From Candidatus Magasanikiibacteriota bacterium (GTDB taxonomy: Bacteria; Patescibacteriota; Patescibacteriia; Magasanikbacterales; UBA922), in NCBI GenBank assembly GCA_002716765.1, contig PBBY01000003.1, forward strand, positions 1 to 47,284: DNA of 47,284 nucleotides, in the 5' to 3' direction. The translations under genes were made by a program, and so were the position numbers. Positions 27,116 through 35,249 of the stretch are shown here, one piece after another; position 1 is the first letter of the stretch; each line of letters opens with the position of its first letter. Below the pieces are notes generated by a model. It had not been told where the DNA came from, ran no database searches, and worked only from the letters and a program-made list of their open reading frames with translations.

Positions 27116-28066
27116 TTATGTTGTAGTACGCAATGCTTGCCACTTTTTTTTCCACACGGCGCAAAAGTGTGATCGTCTGTCGTTTTCGTGAAATTTAAGC
27201 ATTGTGTCAGATATACGTACATCGCGTACGCTACCTTGTTCTGGTTGCTGCGACAGTATATCCATTTTTTTCTTTTGTAACTCTTTTGCTTGCTTTTCTA
27301 TCATGTCTCCATACCCACCTTTCCACGCAACGGTAAAAAATGTGTGTATTGTTTTGCTAAAACGTGCTGGTGGTGTTGTGGTATTTTGACTGGTAACCAA
27401 CATTCTTTTTGGCGAAAAATATTCATTCAACCAATTATTTTGCTGCTCCATCTCTTTTTGAATAGACCTATCTGTAAAAATCGGCTCAAGCAGTATCAAC
27501 CAATATGCCAAATAAATGTCTGGTTTTTCTATTGCAATCTGAGATAAATCTAATACATCGTCTGTGCAATAAAAACTAAGACACAATCTATTTGCAACAC
27601 AATTCCCATGTCGACGAAAACGAAACAAGTGTAGTGTAATAGTAAGAAGCAGTCGTGTAATCCACAATCGGTTCTTTTGTACAACAATAAACACATCTAT
27701 ATCACTGTCTTTTTGTGCAGTAACTTGCAACATATTGCAAATAAACACACCGCGCAAAAATGGAATCCACCGAAGTGTTTTTACCGCTTTTTTTGCTTTT
27801 TTTATGCGCTCTTCCACAAACCACACACGCCGTTCTCGGGTATATATATCTTGTCTTTTTCCTACAAGAAAATAATACCCACCATATGTTTCTATACTAT
27901 TTGTTTCCTGTAATATGTTTTCTAATTGTTGCACAAAAGTAGTAAACGAAATGTCTTCTGGATATTGCCATAAATACCGATACAATTCCTCTTTTGTTAA
28001 CGGAAAAGAAAAAATATCAAAAAAGGAAATGGTTTGTATTATTGCCAAGAACAATCTATCATTCAT
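27116..28066 (-). CDS. nucleotidyltransferase-fold protein
   Basis: 316 aa. Residues 1-70 look like a winged-helix segment (FPLTKEELYRYLW). FLRGVFICNMLQVTAQKDSDIDVFIVV, in two blocks at about 104-129, resembles the catalytic strand pair of the Pol-beta nucleotidyltransferase superfamily. The usual GS is replaced by CN, but the metal-binding D-x-D (DIDVF) is kept. The helical C-terminal part has no known domain. The substrate is unknown. It is placed between a PRC-barrel gene and the O-antigen-ligase-like gene. A TATACT hexamer touches the ATG, too close to serve this start. Confidence 0.65.
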   Translation of the reverse strand: MNDRLFLAIIQTISFFDIFSFPLTKEELYRYLWQYPEDISFTTFVQQLENILQETNSIETYGGYYFLVGKRQDIYTRERRVWFVEERIKKAKKAVKTLRWIPFLRGVFICNMLQVTAQKDSDIDVFIVVQKNRLWITRLLLTITLHLFRFRRHGNCVANRLCLSFYCTDDVLDLSQIAIEKPDIYLAYWLILLEPIFTDRSIQKEMEQQNNWLNEYFSPKRMLVTSQNTTTPPARFSKTIHTFFTVAWKGGYGDMIEKQAKELQKKKMDILSQQPEQGSVRDVRISDTMLKFHENDRRSHFCAVWKKKWQALRTTT

Positions 28067-28112
28067 AGTATACCGTATTTACGCGAAAAAATAAAATGCA
28101 CCGTATCGTGTT

Positions 28113-28409
28113 TTATACATCTTCACGCATTGTTGCAGATTTTGGCCTCATGCGAGGTGTCTGTTTTTTTGTGCGCGACGCTATTTCTTTTGATATTGCC
28201 GCATCGTCTACAATTATTACTCCGGCATCAAACCGAATTACTTGCGCAACACTAATAGTGTGTGTTTTTCTAGAAAAAATCGTTCTTACATCGTATTGTA
28301 TAATGCCATGCGTTTGTGTATCAAAGACAATATCAACCACATTTCCTAAATCAGTACCAGAAACTGTTTTTACGCGATACTTTTTTACTTGTTTATAACG
28401 TAAACGCAT
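28113..28409 (-). CDS. PRC-barrel domain protein
   Basis: 98 aa. The pattern KYRVKTVSGTDLGNVVDIVFD followed by GIIQYDVR and a VIIVDDAAI ending fits a single PRC-barrel, the small beta domain also found at the end of RimM. It starts 9 nt after the yidC stop and ends 46 nt before the nucleotidyltransferase-like gene. The basic C-terminal tail (RTKKQTPRMRPK) may contact nucleic acid or membrane. The specific role is unknown. Confidence 0.75.
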   Translation of the reverse strand: MRLRYKQVKKYRVKTVSGTDLGNVVDIVFDTQTHGIIQYDVRTIFSRKTHTISVAQVIRFDAGVIIVDDAAISKEIASRTKKQTPRMRPKSATMREDV

Positions 28410-28418
28410 AGATACTTG

Positions 28419-29180
28419 TTACGACACTATCTCTCCTTCTAATACATCGGGATCTTTTTTTGGTGTATTATTTTTATCACTTTTTTTAGTTAGTATTACC
28501 TGTTGTACTGCCATAAACAATGTGGAAAGGAACCAATAGAGTGATAATCCTCCAGGAAGTTGCATACCAATAACCACCGTAATTACTGGCATAAAATATA
28601 ACATTTGTTTGTTCATCATTGCTGCCATTCCTTCGTCTTTTCCACCTTTTCCAGCAGCTTTTGGTGGCCTTTTGCGAGATAAAGACTTTGCTTGCCAATA
28701 TTGCGCACCACCTGCCAAAAGTGCAAGAGCTATTTGTGGTTTACTTAAATCAAAAAGCCCAAGCGAAATTGGATTGATTGTTCCAGGATCTTGTACAAAA
28801 GAATAGAGTATACTAAAATCATTAGTCGTAAGCCCATCTTGCAATACCCAATAAAGCGCAATAAAAATTGGTAATTGAATAAGTAGTGGCAAACATGAGC
28901 CAAGTGGATTTACTTTGTGCTCTTTATACAACTTCATTGTTTCTTGTGCCAACACTTGCTGATTATCTTTGTGTTTCTTTTTCAGCTCTTCTAATTTTGG
29001 CTGTAATTCTTGCAACGATCGCTGCGCTTCTATAGAAGAAGTATTCAGTGGATATAACAATAATTTTATAAGCACCGTAATAAGCAAAATAACGATCCCA
29101 ACATCTGGAATAAGTGAATACACCCCAACAAAACCATTAAACAAAGGAATATACAATATAGTATGAAAAAATTCTATCAT
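28419..29180 (-). CDS. yidC: membrane protein insertase YidC/Oxa1
   Basis: 253 aa from ATG 29180; an open frame extends to 29351 but overlaps the MFS gene and adds an odd Cys-rich stretch. It is the short form without the large periplasmic domain. The family pattern is clear: a first membrane segment (ILLITVLIKLLLYPLN), the cytoplasmic hairpin (LQPKLEELKKKHKDN to KLYKEHKVNPLGSC), then LPLLIQLPIFIALYWVL and LPGGLSLYWFLSTLF. YidC inserts and folds membrane proteins, alone or with SecYEG. A charged tail ends the protein. There is no SD. Confidence 0.95.
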   Translation of the reverse strand: MIEFFHTILYIPLFNGFVGVYSLIPDVGIVILLITVLIKLLLYPLNTSSIEAQRSLQELQPKLEELKKKHKDNQQVLAQETMKLYKEHKVNPLGSCLPLLIQLPIFIALYWVLQDGLTTNDFSILYSFVQDPGTINPISLGLFDLSKPQIALALLAGGAQYWQAKSLSRKRPPKAAGKGGKDEGMAAMMNKQMLYFMPVITVVIGMQLPGGLSLYWFLSTLFMAVQQVILTKKSDKNNTPKKDPDVLEGEIVS

Positions 29181-29304
29181 AGAAATACTAATAAATAATA
29201 CCCGTATTGTATCAAACAAAGCCTTAAAAATCAAGCATAAGATAAAACAAAAAACAGCCGTAACAACGACTGCTCCCCTAAAAAACACGTAATACGCATA
29301 ACCT

Positions 29305-30486
29305 TTAAACAGAGAACACTTTTCTATACAATGACAGTATTCCAACACCAAACACTAGTAAGAAGATCGCAAGGATTTGTAAGGCAATTGGCAAGGAATA
29401 CACACCAAGGACATATGCAAATACCGCCATACCAATTACCTCAACCAATCCAGAAATGGCAGATTTACAAGAGATGACTGTTGCCCGGTGCTCGGATTTT
29501 GTATATTTGTTATATACACTACTAATAAACGGATTCATAAAACCACGCGCTATATTTTGAAATAACACCATAGCGACCATGTATTTTGTCACACACAAAC
29601 CCATCGCAAGCATAGGAAGTGCTACTATTCCAATTAATACAGTGCAGCACACAAACCAAGAAACACTCTTCAAGATTAGATGTGCATATCTACTTGCCAA
29701 GAAAGCAACTATGTTGAGCAGAAAAAATATAACACCATAATACGCAAAGCGTAAATCAACAAGTTCAAAGTATGGATTATACGTAAAAAACCACAATTTC
29801 GAACTCACACTTACCACACAAACAAAGACAATCACCCAAAGTAATTGTGGCGATTTGGCAACCTCTTTTATTCCTTCTTTCATGTGGGTGATATGCTCAC
29901 CAGCGTTATATCTCTTTGTGCGAACTGGCTCCACAAACAAACAAGTAGTACAAAAACCCACAAAAACACCCAAAACAGAAAGGTACAGAGGTATGCGTAA
30001 ACCATACTCAGACACCCACCCTGCAAAAAGCGAACAAATAGCGGTTAACAACAAAAACCCCGAACGTGCTTTTCCTTGGATTTTTGCATAGTCATGAGCT
30101 TGTCCAATTTGCGTCAAAGAGTCATATAACAATGCTTGATCCGCTCCAGATTTAAGGGCAAAACTAATAACCCATAATATATTTGCAATCCAAACGTCGG
30201 TTCTACCTGTCATAAAAGCAAGAAATAGTAGGTTTACTATCCGAAAAAACAAACCAAACAATAATACCTTTTTTCTGCCTAGCAGATCAGCAAGCGCACC
30301 AGAAGGAATTTCTAATACCAGCAATAATCCAATACAGACCGACTCCATCGTATAAATTTCGTGCAAAGTCAAGTGTCCCAGTTTTTGCAAACAAAGAACA
30401 ATAGTAGGACCCAAAAAGAGTGGCTCTGCAAATATCATATACCAAAAGTATACAGATACATTTTTTTTAGCCTGATTACTTGTCAA
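29305..30486 (-). CDS. major facilitator superfamily transporter
   Basis: 393 aa, twelve hydrophobic segments. The loop between segments 2 and 3 carries MFS motif A (GALADLLGRKKVLLFG), and a related pattern lies mid-protein. The closest general resemblance is to drug/sugar efflux-type MFS proteins; the substrate cannot be read from sequence. The start codon is TTG 30486, supported by ACGGAG 8 nt upstream. It precedes yidC by 124 nt. A start with an SD, unlike most neighbours, suggests an accessory gene. Confidence 0.88.
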   Translation of the reverse strand: MTSNQAKKNVSVYFWYMIFAEPLFLGPTIVLCLQKLGHLTLHEIYTMESVCIGLLLVLEIPSGALADLLGRKKVLLFGLFFRIVNLLFLAFMTGRTDVWIANILWVISFALKSGADQALLYDSLTQIGQAHDYAKIQGKARSGFLLLTAICSLFAGWVSEYGLRIPLYLSVLGVFVGFCTTCLFVEPVRTKRYNAGEHITHMKEGIKEVAKSPQLLWVIVFVCVVSVSSKLWFFTYNPYFELVDLRFAYYGVIFFLLNIVAFLASRYAHLILKSVSWFVCCTVLIGIVALPMLAMGLCVTKYMVAMVLFQNIARGFMNPFISSVYNKYTKSEHRATVISCKSAISGLVEVIGMAVFAYVLGVYSLPIALQILAIFLLVFGVGILSLYRKVFSV

Positions 30487-30537
30487 AATATTACTCCGTA
30501 AATGAAATAAAAGTTATAAAAAGAACTCTAAACAAAA

Positions 30538-30560
30538 ATTCGGCTTCTGTTTAGCCGAAT
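30538..30560 (-). terminator. intrinsic terminator of the 39-codon unit
   Basis: ATTCGGCT / AGCCGAAT with a 7-nt loop and TTTTTG after it on the minus strand. It ends 22 nt after the stop of the short ORF. Confidence 0.75.
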
Positions 30561-30582
30561 AGTTTCTTTACTGTTGAAGATA

Positions 30583-30702
30583 TTACACACAAGAAAAAAC
30601 TCGGTTAAACACAAGACTGGTGACTGTATCTGAAGACACCATAATATGACCAGCGTGATTGCTAGACATAAACCCTTTGTGTTGTTCGAGTTTCTTTTTC
30701 AT
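30583..30702 (-). CDS. possible 39-aa small protein with its own promoter and terminator
   Basis: ATG 30702 opens MKKKLEQHKGFMSSNHAGHI and ends with TAA at 30583. It has no known relatives that I can name and no membrane segment. What makes it credible is the setting: a TTGACA promoter ends about 20 nt upstream and a clean terminator follows 22 nt after the stop, giving a transcript of roughly 170-180 nt with nothing else in it. It could equally be a small RNA with a chance ORF. No SD is seen. The rest of 30487-30961 holds the two terminators and no other convincing gene. Confidence 0.35.
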   Translation of the reverse strand: MKKKLEQHKGFMSSNHAGHIMVSSDTVTSLVFNRVFSCV

Positions 30703-30721
30703 AAATAGTAATTATCTTCAT

Positions 30722-30750
30722 AAATTACCACATTCTTTTTATTTTGTCAA
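30722..30750 (-). promoter_or_regulatory. promoter of the 39-codon unit
   Basis: TTGACA (30745-30750), 17-bp spacer ending TGG (extended -10), then TAATTT (30722-30727), minus strand. Confidence 0.55.
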
Positions 30751-30904
30751 GATGGTGCCAAAAAGTGGATGAACAAGAATTCATTGTATTTGAGCATTGC
30801 CGTTCCAAACCGAATGTAAGAAATCTGCCACAAAACATAATACCACTCTCAAAACAAGCCTGCCATCAGCACTGAAACAACCATCTTCACTTTTCTTATC
30901 TAAA

Positions 30905-30931
30905 CAAAAAATACTCAGAATCCTGAGTATT
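30905..30931 (-). terminator. intrinsic terminator after the methyltransferase-like gene
   Basis: AATACTCAG / CTGAGTATT, a perfect 9-bp stem with a 4-nt loop, followed by a T run on the minus strand. It lies about 30 nt past the stop codon. Confidence 0.88.
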
Positions 30932-30961
30932 ATAGAAACCGTTAGAGTAGGTTTTTAAATA

Positions 30962-31630
30962 TCAAACCCACATATCTTTGGCATCTTCTGCCAAGAATCT
31001 TCGGCGATAAAAAACAAAATCTTTGTATATACTTCCACCTCGGTTGCCCAAATCCGTTAAAAAACCTCCTTTAGTTAGTGTGTAAATCTGAGGGAATATA
31101 CTATTGTGCAGTATTTTCTTTGACGCTGTGTTGTCAATCCCCAGTCTACACAGATTTTGGGCTTCTTCTGGATCATGTGTTTCTGCAAGATGAGAAAAGC
31201 ATGGGGAGTTATGAACTTGATGAGCAAATACCAGGTCGAACTCTCTCCCTTTTAACATATTAAGAGAGTTAGATTCTAGAAGGTTTACTCCACCATAAGC
31301 CTCAAAGGGTTCGCCTTCTAAGTGGCCAATATCTACACCCACTACATTTACACCTAGTTGGTGAAGTAGTCTTGTAAACCACGGTCTCCAACCATCATTC
31401 AGATAATAATCTTCATGATCTCTTGTGGTGCCACATCCTAAAACTAACACACTGAATTTACTTAAACTATCAGATTCATCATAACCCAATAGATCAGTTA
31501 GTACATAAGATAAGATTCTTTGGCGTCTATCCAATCCCCAGCTTCCGCAGCTGTATGGATCAGAGTTTTCTAAAACACTTTCAGGATCCATGTTTGCCAG
31601 ATCCTTGATTGTATACTTTCTCAAGGGCAT
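30962..31630 (-). CDS. SAM-dependent methyltransferase-like protein
   Basis: 222 aa from ATG 31630, set by a strong SD. SVLVLGCGTT at about residue 68 matches methyltransferase motif I, and VNVVGVDIGHLEG fits the acidic end of strand 2. FDLVFAHQVHNSP resembles motif IV, in a Rossmann-like order. The C-terminal part (NRGGSIYKDFVFYRRRF) is unfamiliar. The substrate is unknown. It is a single-gene unit with its own promoter, leader hairpin and terminator. It favours AGA arginine codons at its 5' end and has a strong SD, unlike core genes here, so transfer is possible. Confidence 0.65.
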   Translation of the reverse strand: MPLRKYTIKDLANMDPESVLENSDPYSCGSWGLDRRQRILSYVLTDLLGYDESDSLSKFSVLVLGCGTTRDHEDYYLNDGWRPWFTRLLHQLGVNVVGVDIGHLEGEPFEAYGGVNLLESNSLNMLKGREFDLVFAHQVHNSPCFSHLAETHDPEEAQNLCRLGIDNTASKKILHNSIFPQIYTLTKGGFLTDLGNRGGSIYKDFVFYRRRFLAEDAKDMWV

Positions 31631-31632
31631 AA

Positions 31633-31643
31633 CCCCCTCCTTT
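31633..31643 (-). promoter_or_regulatory. strong SD deciding the methyltransferase-like start
   Basis: AAAGGAGGGGG ends 2 nt before ATG 31630. It makes the longer frame to 31654 unlikely, since that frame would include the SD. Confidence 0.8.
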
Positions 31644-31648
31644 GTAAA

Positions 31649-31673
31649 CCACAAACCTTAACTAAGGTTGTGG
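31649..31673 (-). promoter_or_regulatory. leader inverted repeat before the methyltransferase-like gene
   Basis: CCACAA-A-CCTTA pairs with TAAGGTTGTGG across a 2-bp centre (one bulged A). As DNA it is a 25-bp palindrome suited to a dimeric regulator; as RNA it would need a wider loop. It lies directly upstream of the SD. Confidence 0.45.
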
Positions 31674-31715
31674 GAAAATGGTAAATATGAAAGCTGAATA
31701 GCTCTCAATAGTTAA

Positions 31716-31744
31716 AACTTACCATATTTTTCTATTTTTGTCAA
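31716..31744 (-). promoter_or_regulatory. promoter of the methyltransferase-like gene
   Basis: TTGACA (31739-31744), 17-bp spacer ending TGG, then TAAGTT (31716-31721), minus strand. The weak -10 is offset by the TG extension. About 80 nt of leader precedes the ATG. Confidence 0.5.
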
Positions 31745-31863
31745 TAAAAAGAATTAGTATTTATATATTTTTTACGTTGTTTTAGGTAAATTTACTAATG
31801 TTGTCTAAAATATAGACAATAATTGGCTTTGGTCTTTTACTTCAAGTATTTTACTTTATACGT

Positions 31864-32973
31864 CTACTTCTCATACACCCTCACCGTTTCACAGGCAAGC
31901 TTGCTCCACGAATACTTCTGTAAAAGTATTTTTGCCTCTTCTTTTACTGCATACCTTGCGCCAATATCATCTAAACCACGATGTATTGCCTCTGCAATAC
32001 CTCTCGTATTTAGCGAATCAAAGTATATTGCTGCACCACCTAAGACTTCTGGTAAACAGGTGGTAGATGAAGATACCACCGGGATACCATATTGCATAGC
32101 TTCAAGTGGCGGAATACCAAATCCTTCGTATAGGCTTGGAAACACATACAGTTTTGCTTTTTTGTATAACGGAACCAACTCTTCGTCTGGCACAAAACCG
32201 GTGTAGACAACACCATTCAAAGCATTGATTTTTTCTTGTAATTTTGTATAAAAATAATTTTCTTTCCCCACCAAAACTAATTCATGTGTGTTTCCGTGCG
32301 TTTCTTGAAATATTTGCCACGCATCTACAAGTCGATCAAGGTTTTTGTGTGGATATGCAGCACCAACATACATAACATACGGTTTTGAGATATGGTATTT
32401 TTCTAATACCTGTGTTGCGTCCTGCCCAACCTGTTCTTCTTCGAGTGTAAATGGCGCTTGATACGTTGTTGTCATTTTTTCTTCTTTTACCCGTAAATGT
32501 TTCGCAACATCATGTTTGGTAAATTCACTTGTAACAAGAATATGTTTTGCTTTTTTGACGGCATTTTTTAATACAACTCTATGAATTTTATCTTTTACAA
32601 AAAACTTGATCGGCCCAAGTGTGGTGGCTTCTGGTCGCGGAAAATGATACATAATTAAGTCATGAATTGTTACTACAAATTTTCCCGTGTAAAACAGTGG
32701 CACATTCCAATGTGGAAAATGCATTACGTCTAGTTTTTCTTTGTTTAGCAATTTTGGTAACTGCACTTGTTCGGCAACAGAATACCACGGAATATCTGCG
32801 AGCACCTTTTTTATTCTTTTGTGCGGCAAAACATTATCCCAATTATCTTTACGCAAAAAAAGCACATAGGTATGCGTTGTTTCCACCTCCAACAGATGTT
32901 GAACCAATTGTTGTGTATACCTGGCAAGCCCAAAACCACTACCAAGCATTCGTGCGTCTATTCCTATATTCAT
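31864..32973 (-). CDS. GT4-family glycosyltransferase
   Basis: 369 aa, GT-B fold. The N-terminal MNIGIDARMLGSGFGLARY is the usual opening of RfaB/GT4 enzymes with a glycine loop. The C-terminal domain has PYVMYVGAAYPHKNLDRLV (sugar-nucleotide side), then FPSLYEGFGIPPLEAM, the E-x7-E motif that binds the donor. The last gene of the four-gene glycan operon, its ATG overlaps the previous stop (ATGA). It would add one sugar to a lipid-linked glycan on the cytoplasmic face; donor and acceptor are unknown. Confidence 0.93.
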   Translation of the reverse strand: MNIGIDARMLGSGFGLARYTQQLVQHLLEVETTHTYVLFLRKDNWDNVLPHKRIKKVLADIPWYSVAEQVQLPKLLNKEKLDVMHFPHWNVPLFYTGKFVVTIHDLIMYHFPRPEATTLGPIKFFVKDKIHRVVLKNAVKKAKHILVTSEFTKHDVAKHLRVKEEKMTTTYQAPFTLEEEQVGQDATQVLEKYHISKPYVMYVGAAYPHKNLDRLVDAWQIFQETHGNTHELVLVGKENYFYTKLQEKINALNGVVYTGFVPDEELVPLYKKAKLYVFPSLYEGFGIPPLEAMQYGIPVVSSSTTCLPEVLGGAAIYFDSLNTRGIAEAIHRGLDDIGARYAVKEEAKILLQKYSWSKLACETVRVYEK

Positions 32974-34118
32974 ATCTGTTGTTTAAGGTATGTTAAAAAT
33001 TGCGATGCAGTAGCGTTCCAAGAATATTTTTGTGCGTGCTTTTTTCCCATTTCTTTTCCTCTTTGTGCCAATTCTTCACTGAAGAGTAGTTGTTTTATAC
33101 CCAAAGCAATCTCTTCTTCATTATTTGGATTGACTAAATATGCAGCGTCTCCTACCACTTCTGGAAGCGAGGATCTGTTTGAGGTAATTACTGAAACACC
33201 CATTGCCATTGCTTCTACAACCGGAAAACCAAACCCTTCGTATAAACTTGGATACACAAAAAGTGATGCATTGGTATATATTCCTGGCTTGTCTGCTTCT
33301 GGAATATAATCAATATAAGACACACCTTTTGTATTGCCAATTTTCTGCAATACATCTTTGCACTTCCATCCAATTGACCCAGCAATAAGGAGTGCATATC
33401 CATTTTTTCTTATATTTGATTTTGTATATGCAGAAATAAGTCGCAAAATATTTTTTCGTGGTTCAATCGTTCCTAAAAATAATATATATTTTTTGGGTAA
33501 GTGGTATTTTTCTTTTATCTGGATTGTGTTTGCCCGTGTTGTGTTATAAAAAATATGTGATAATCCGGGATACAACACATGTACTTTTTCTTTTTTTATA
33601 CCAAAGACATCTTCCACATCACGCTTAGTATTGTATGATGGTGTAATAATAATATCTGCGCGTTGGCATTGTTTTTTTGGTTGCAACATATAATGCCACA
33701 ACTGTCTTTTTTTTGTAAGACACGACGTATAAAGAACAAAGGAAAGGTCATGAATAGTGAGCACTTGTTTGCATGTTGCAGAAAGCGCACAGAACCCAAT
33801 ATTTGGTGAAAAAAAATAATCAAGCTTTTTTATATTTCCTTTTGTTTTTTTACACAAAAGCGTATCCAGTTTTGGGTATTGTAATAATAACAATGATGCA
33901 TTAAGCACTTTATTTGGTATACGCGTAAAAACAATATCGACTTGATCGGGATTATATTTTGGCAAATCAAGAGATTGTTTTGTGTATGCATTAGCAAATA
34001 AAATATATTTATGCTCCGGGTGATTCGTAAACAATGCACGCAATAGTTCATAGGTATACTCTCCAACACCTGTTTTTTGTGCGCTCATAAGAGAGCGAAT
34101 ATCTATGCCAATAATCAT
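32970..34118 (-). CDS. GT4-family glycosyltransferase
   Basis: 382 aa from ATG 34118 (MIIGIDIRSL); a start at 34145 would overlap the upstream gene. MSAQKTGVGEYTYELL is the N-terminal glycine loop, and the C-terminal domain has YILFLGTIEPRKNILRLI and FVYPSLYEGFGFPVVEAMAMG with the E-x7-E pair. It resembles WbpY/mannosyltransferase-type GT4 enzymes. It is the third gene of the glycan operon, closely coupled to its neighbours. Confidence 0.93.
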   Translation of the reverse strand: MIIGIDIRSLMSAQKTGVGEYTYELLRALFTNHPEHKYILFANAYTKQSLDLPKYNPDQVDIVFTRIPNKVLNASLLLLQYPKLDTLLCKKTKGNIKKLDYFFSPNIGFCALSATCKQVLTIHDLSFVLYTSCLTKKRQLWHYMLQPKKQCQRADIIITPSYNTKRDVEDVFGIKKEKVHVLYPGLSHIFYNTTRANTIQIKEKYHLPKKYILFLGTIEPRKNILRLISAYTKSNIRKNGYALLIAGSIGWKCKDVLQKIGNTKGVSYIDYIPEADKPGIYTNASLFVYPSLYEGFGFPVVEAMAMGVSVITSNRSSLPEVVGDAAYLVNPNNEEEIALGIKQLLFSEELAQRGKEMGKKHAQKYSWNATASQFLTYLKQQI

Positions 34119-34126
34119 AAACAAAA

Positions 34127-35248
34127 TTATAATGGCATACGGCACTGATGAAGATCTCTTTGAAAATCTTCATATTTTTCTTCTATAAAAAGACGTATTC
34201 TTTTTTTAAAATGATGTGCACCAAATTTTTGCGCATAATTGTGAATATATTCTCTGTTCCACTCTTCTACATTAAACTGTAGCAATGTTTCTAGTAATGA
34301 CTCCCACGTTTGTTCGGAAAAAAATACACCGGTCTTTCCTGGAATAACAGTTTCTGTAACACCCCCTTTATTAAACGCAATTACCGGACAACCACTTGCC
34401 ATAGCCTCAATTGGTGTAATACCCAAATCTTCGATCTGCGGATGAAGAAATGCTTTAGCTTTACTATAAAGTTGTGCTTTTTCTTTATCGCTTACTCGCC
34501 CTAAAAACGTAATGTTTGGTCGTGCCATGGATTGTAGTTTTTCTAACTCTGGACCAGAACCAAATATTTTGAGCGGCCAACCAAGTCTATTAAACACCTG
34601 AACCAGCAAATCAAACCGTTTGTACGGCACCAACCTGCCTCCAGAGACAAAATAATTATCCACATTTTCTGATACAAAAAAATTATGTGTGTCTACCGGT
34701 GGATATAATATGCTACTATTTTTACGATAAAACTTTTGTATTCTTTTTTGTACGGTATTTGAATTTGCAATAAAATGATCCACTCTATCGGCACTTGCTT
34801 TATCCCACAACCGAAGCTTATGAATAAGTTTTGGTAATATATATTTTACTATTCTATTACATCTTAAATCATTCATATATGAATGCGTATCTGTCCACAA
34901 ATACCGCGTTGGCGTATGACAGTACGACACGTGCAAGGTTTCTGGATGTGTTAACACTCCTTTTGCAAATGAACTGGCAGAAGAAAGTACCACATCGAAA
35001 TCTGTTAAATTATGCTGTTCGGTTGCAAGTGGCATAACCGGCAAAAGCCAACGGTATTTTGTTTTTGCAAAAGGAACAGTATGAATAAACGATGTCTTCA
35101 CATGTGCTTTATCAAACCCTTCTACACTACCCTCTTTATGAAATAACACAAAAATAGGCGCCTCTGGCCATATTTCATGAAACGCTTTTAATACTCGTTC
35201 GGCCCCTCCATCCTGAACTAAATAATCATGTACCAATGCAATATTCAT
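34127..35248 (-). CDS. GT4-family glycosyltransferase (WbaZ-like)
   Basis: 373 aa. MNIALVHDYLVQDGGAERVL is the classic opening of GT4 enzymes of the WbaZ/mannosyltransferase type. YCHTPTRYLW is a further family hallmark. The donor site reads FLHPQIEDLGITPIEAMASG. It begins 1 nt after the sugar-transferase stop and so is translated directly after it, consistent with adding the second sugar. The specificity is not readable. Confidence 0.93.
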   Translation of the reverse strand: MNIALVHDYLVQDGGAERVLKAFHEIWPEAPIFVLFHKEGSVEGFDKAHVKTSFIHTVPFAKTKYRWLLPVMPLATEQHNLTDFDVVLSSASSFAKGVLTHPETLHVSYCHTPTRYLWTDTHSYMNDLRCNRIVKYILPKLIHKLRLWDKASADRVDHFIANSNTVQKRIQKFYRKNSSILYPPVDTHNFFVSENVDNYFVSGGRLVPYKRFDLLVQVFNRLGWPLKIFGSGPELEKLQSMARPNITFLGRVSDKEKAQLYSKAKAFLHPQIEDLGITPIEAMASGCPVIAFNKGGVTETVIPGKTGVFFSEQTWESLLETLLQFNVEEWNREYIHNYAQKFGAHHFKKRIRLFIEEKYEDFQRDLHQCRMPL

Positions 35249-35249
35249 A

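Noticed and set aside
28063-28074. TATACT touching the ATG of the nucleotidyltransferase-like gene as its promoter
   Set aside because: Transcription would begin inside the coding sequence, and no later start codon fits. The gene is more likely cotranscribed with yidC and the PRC-barrel gene.
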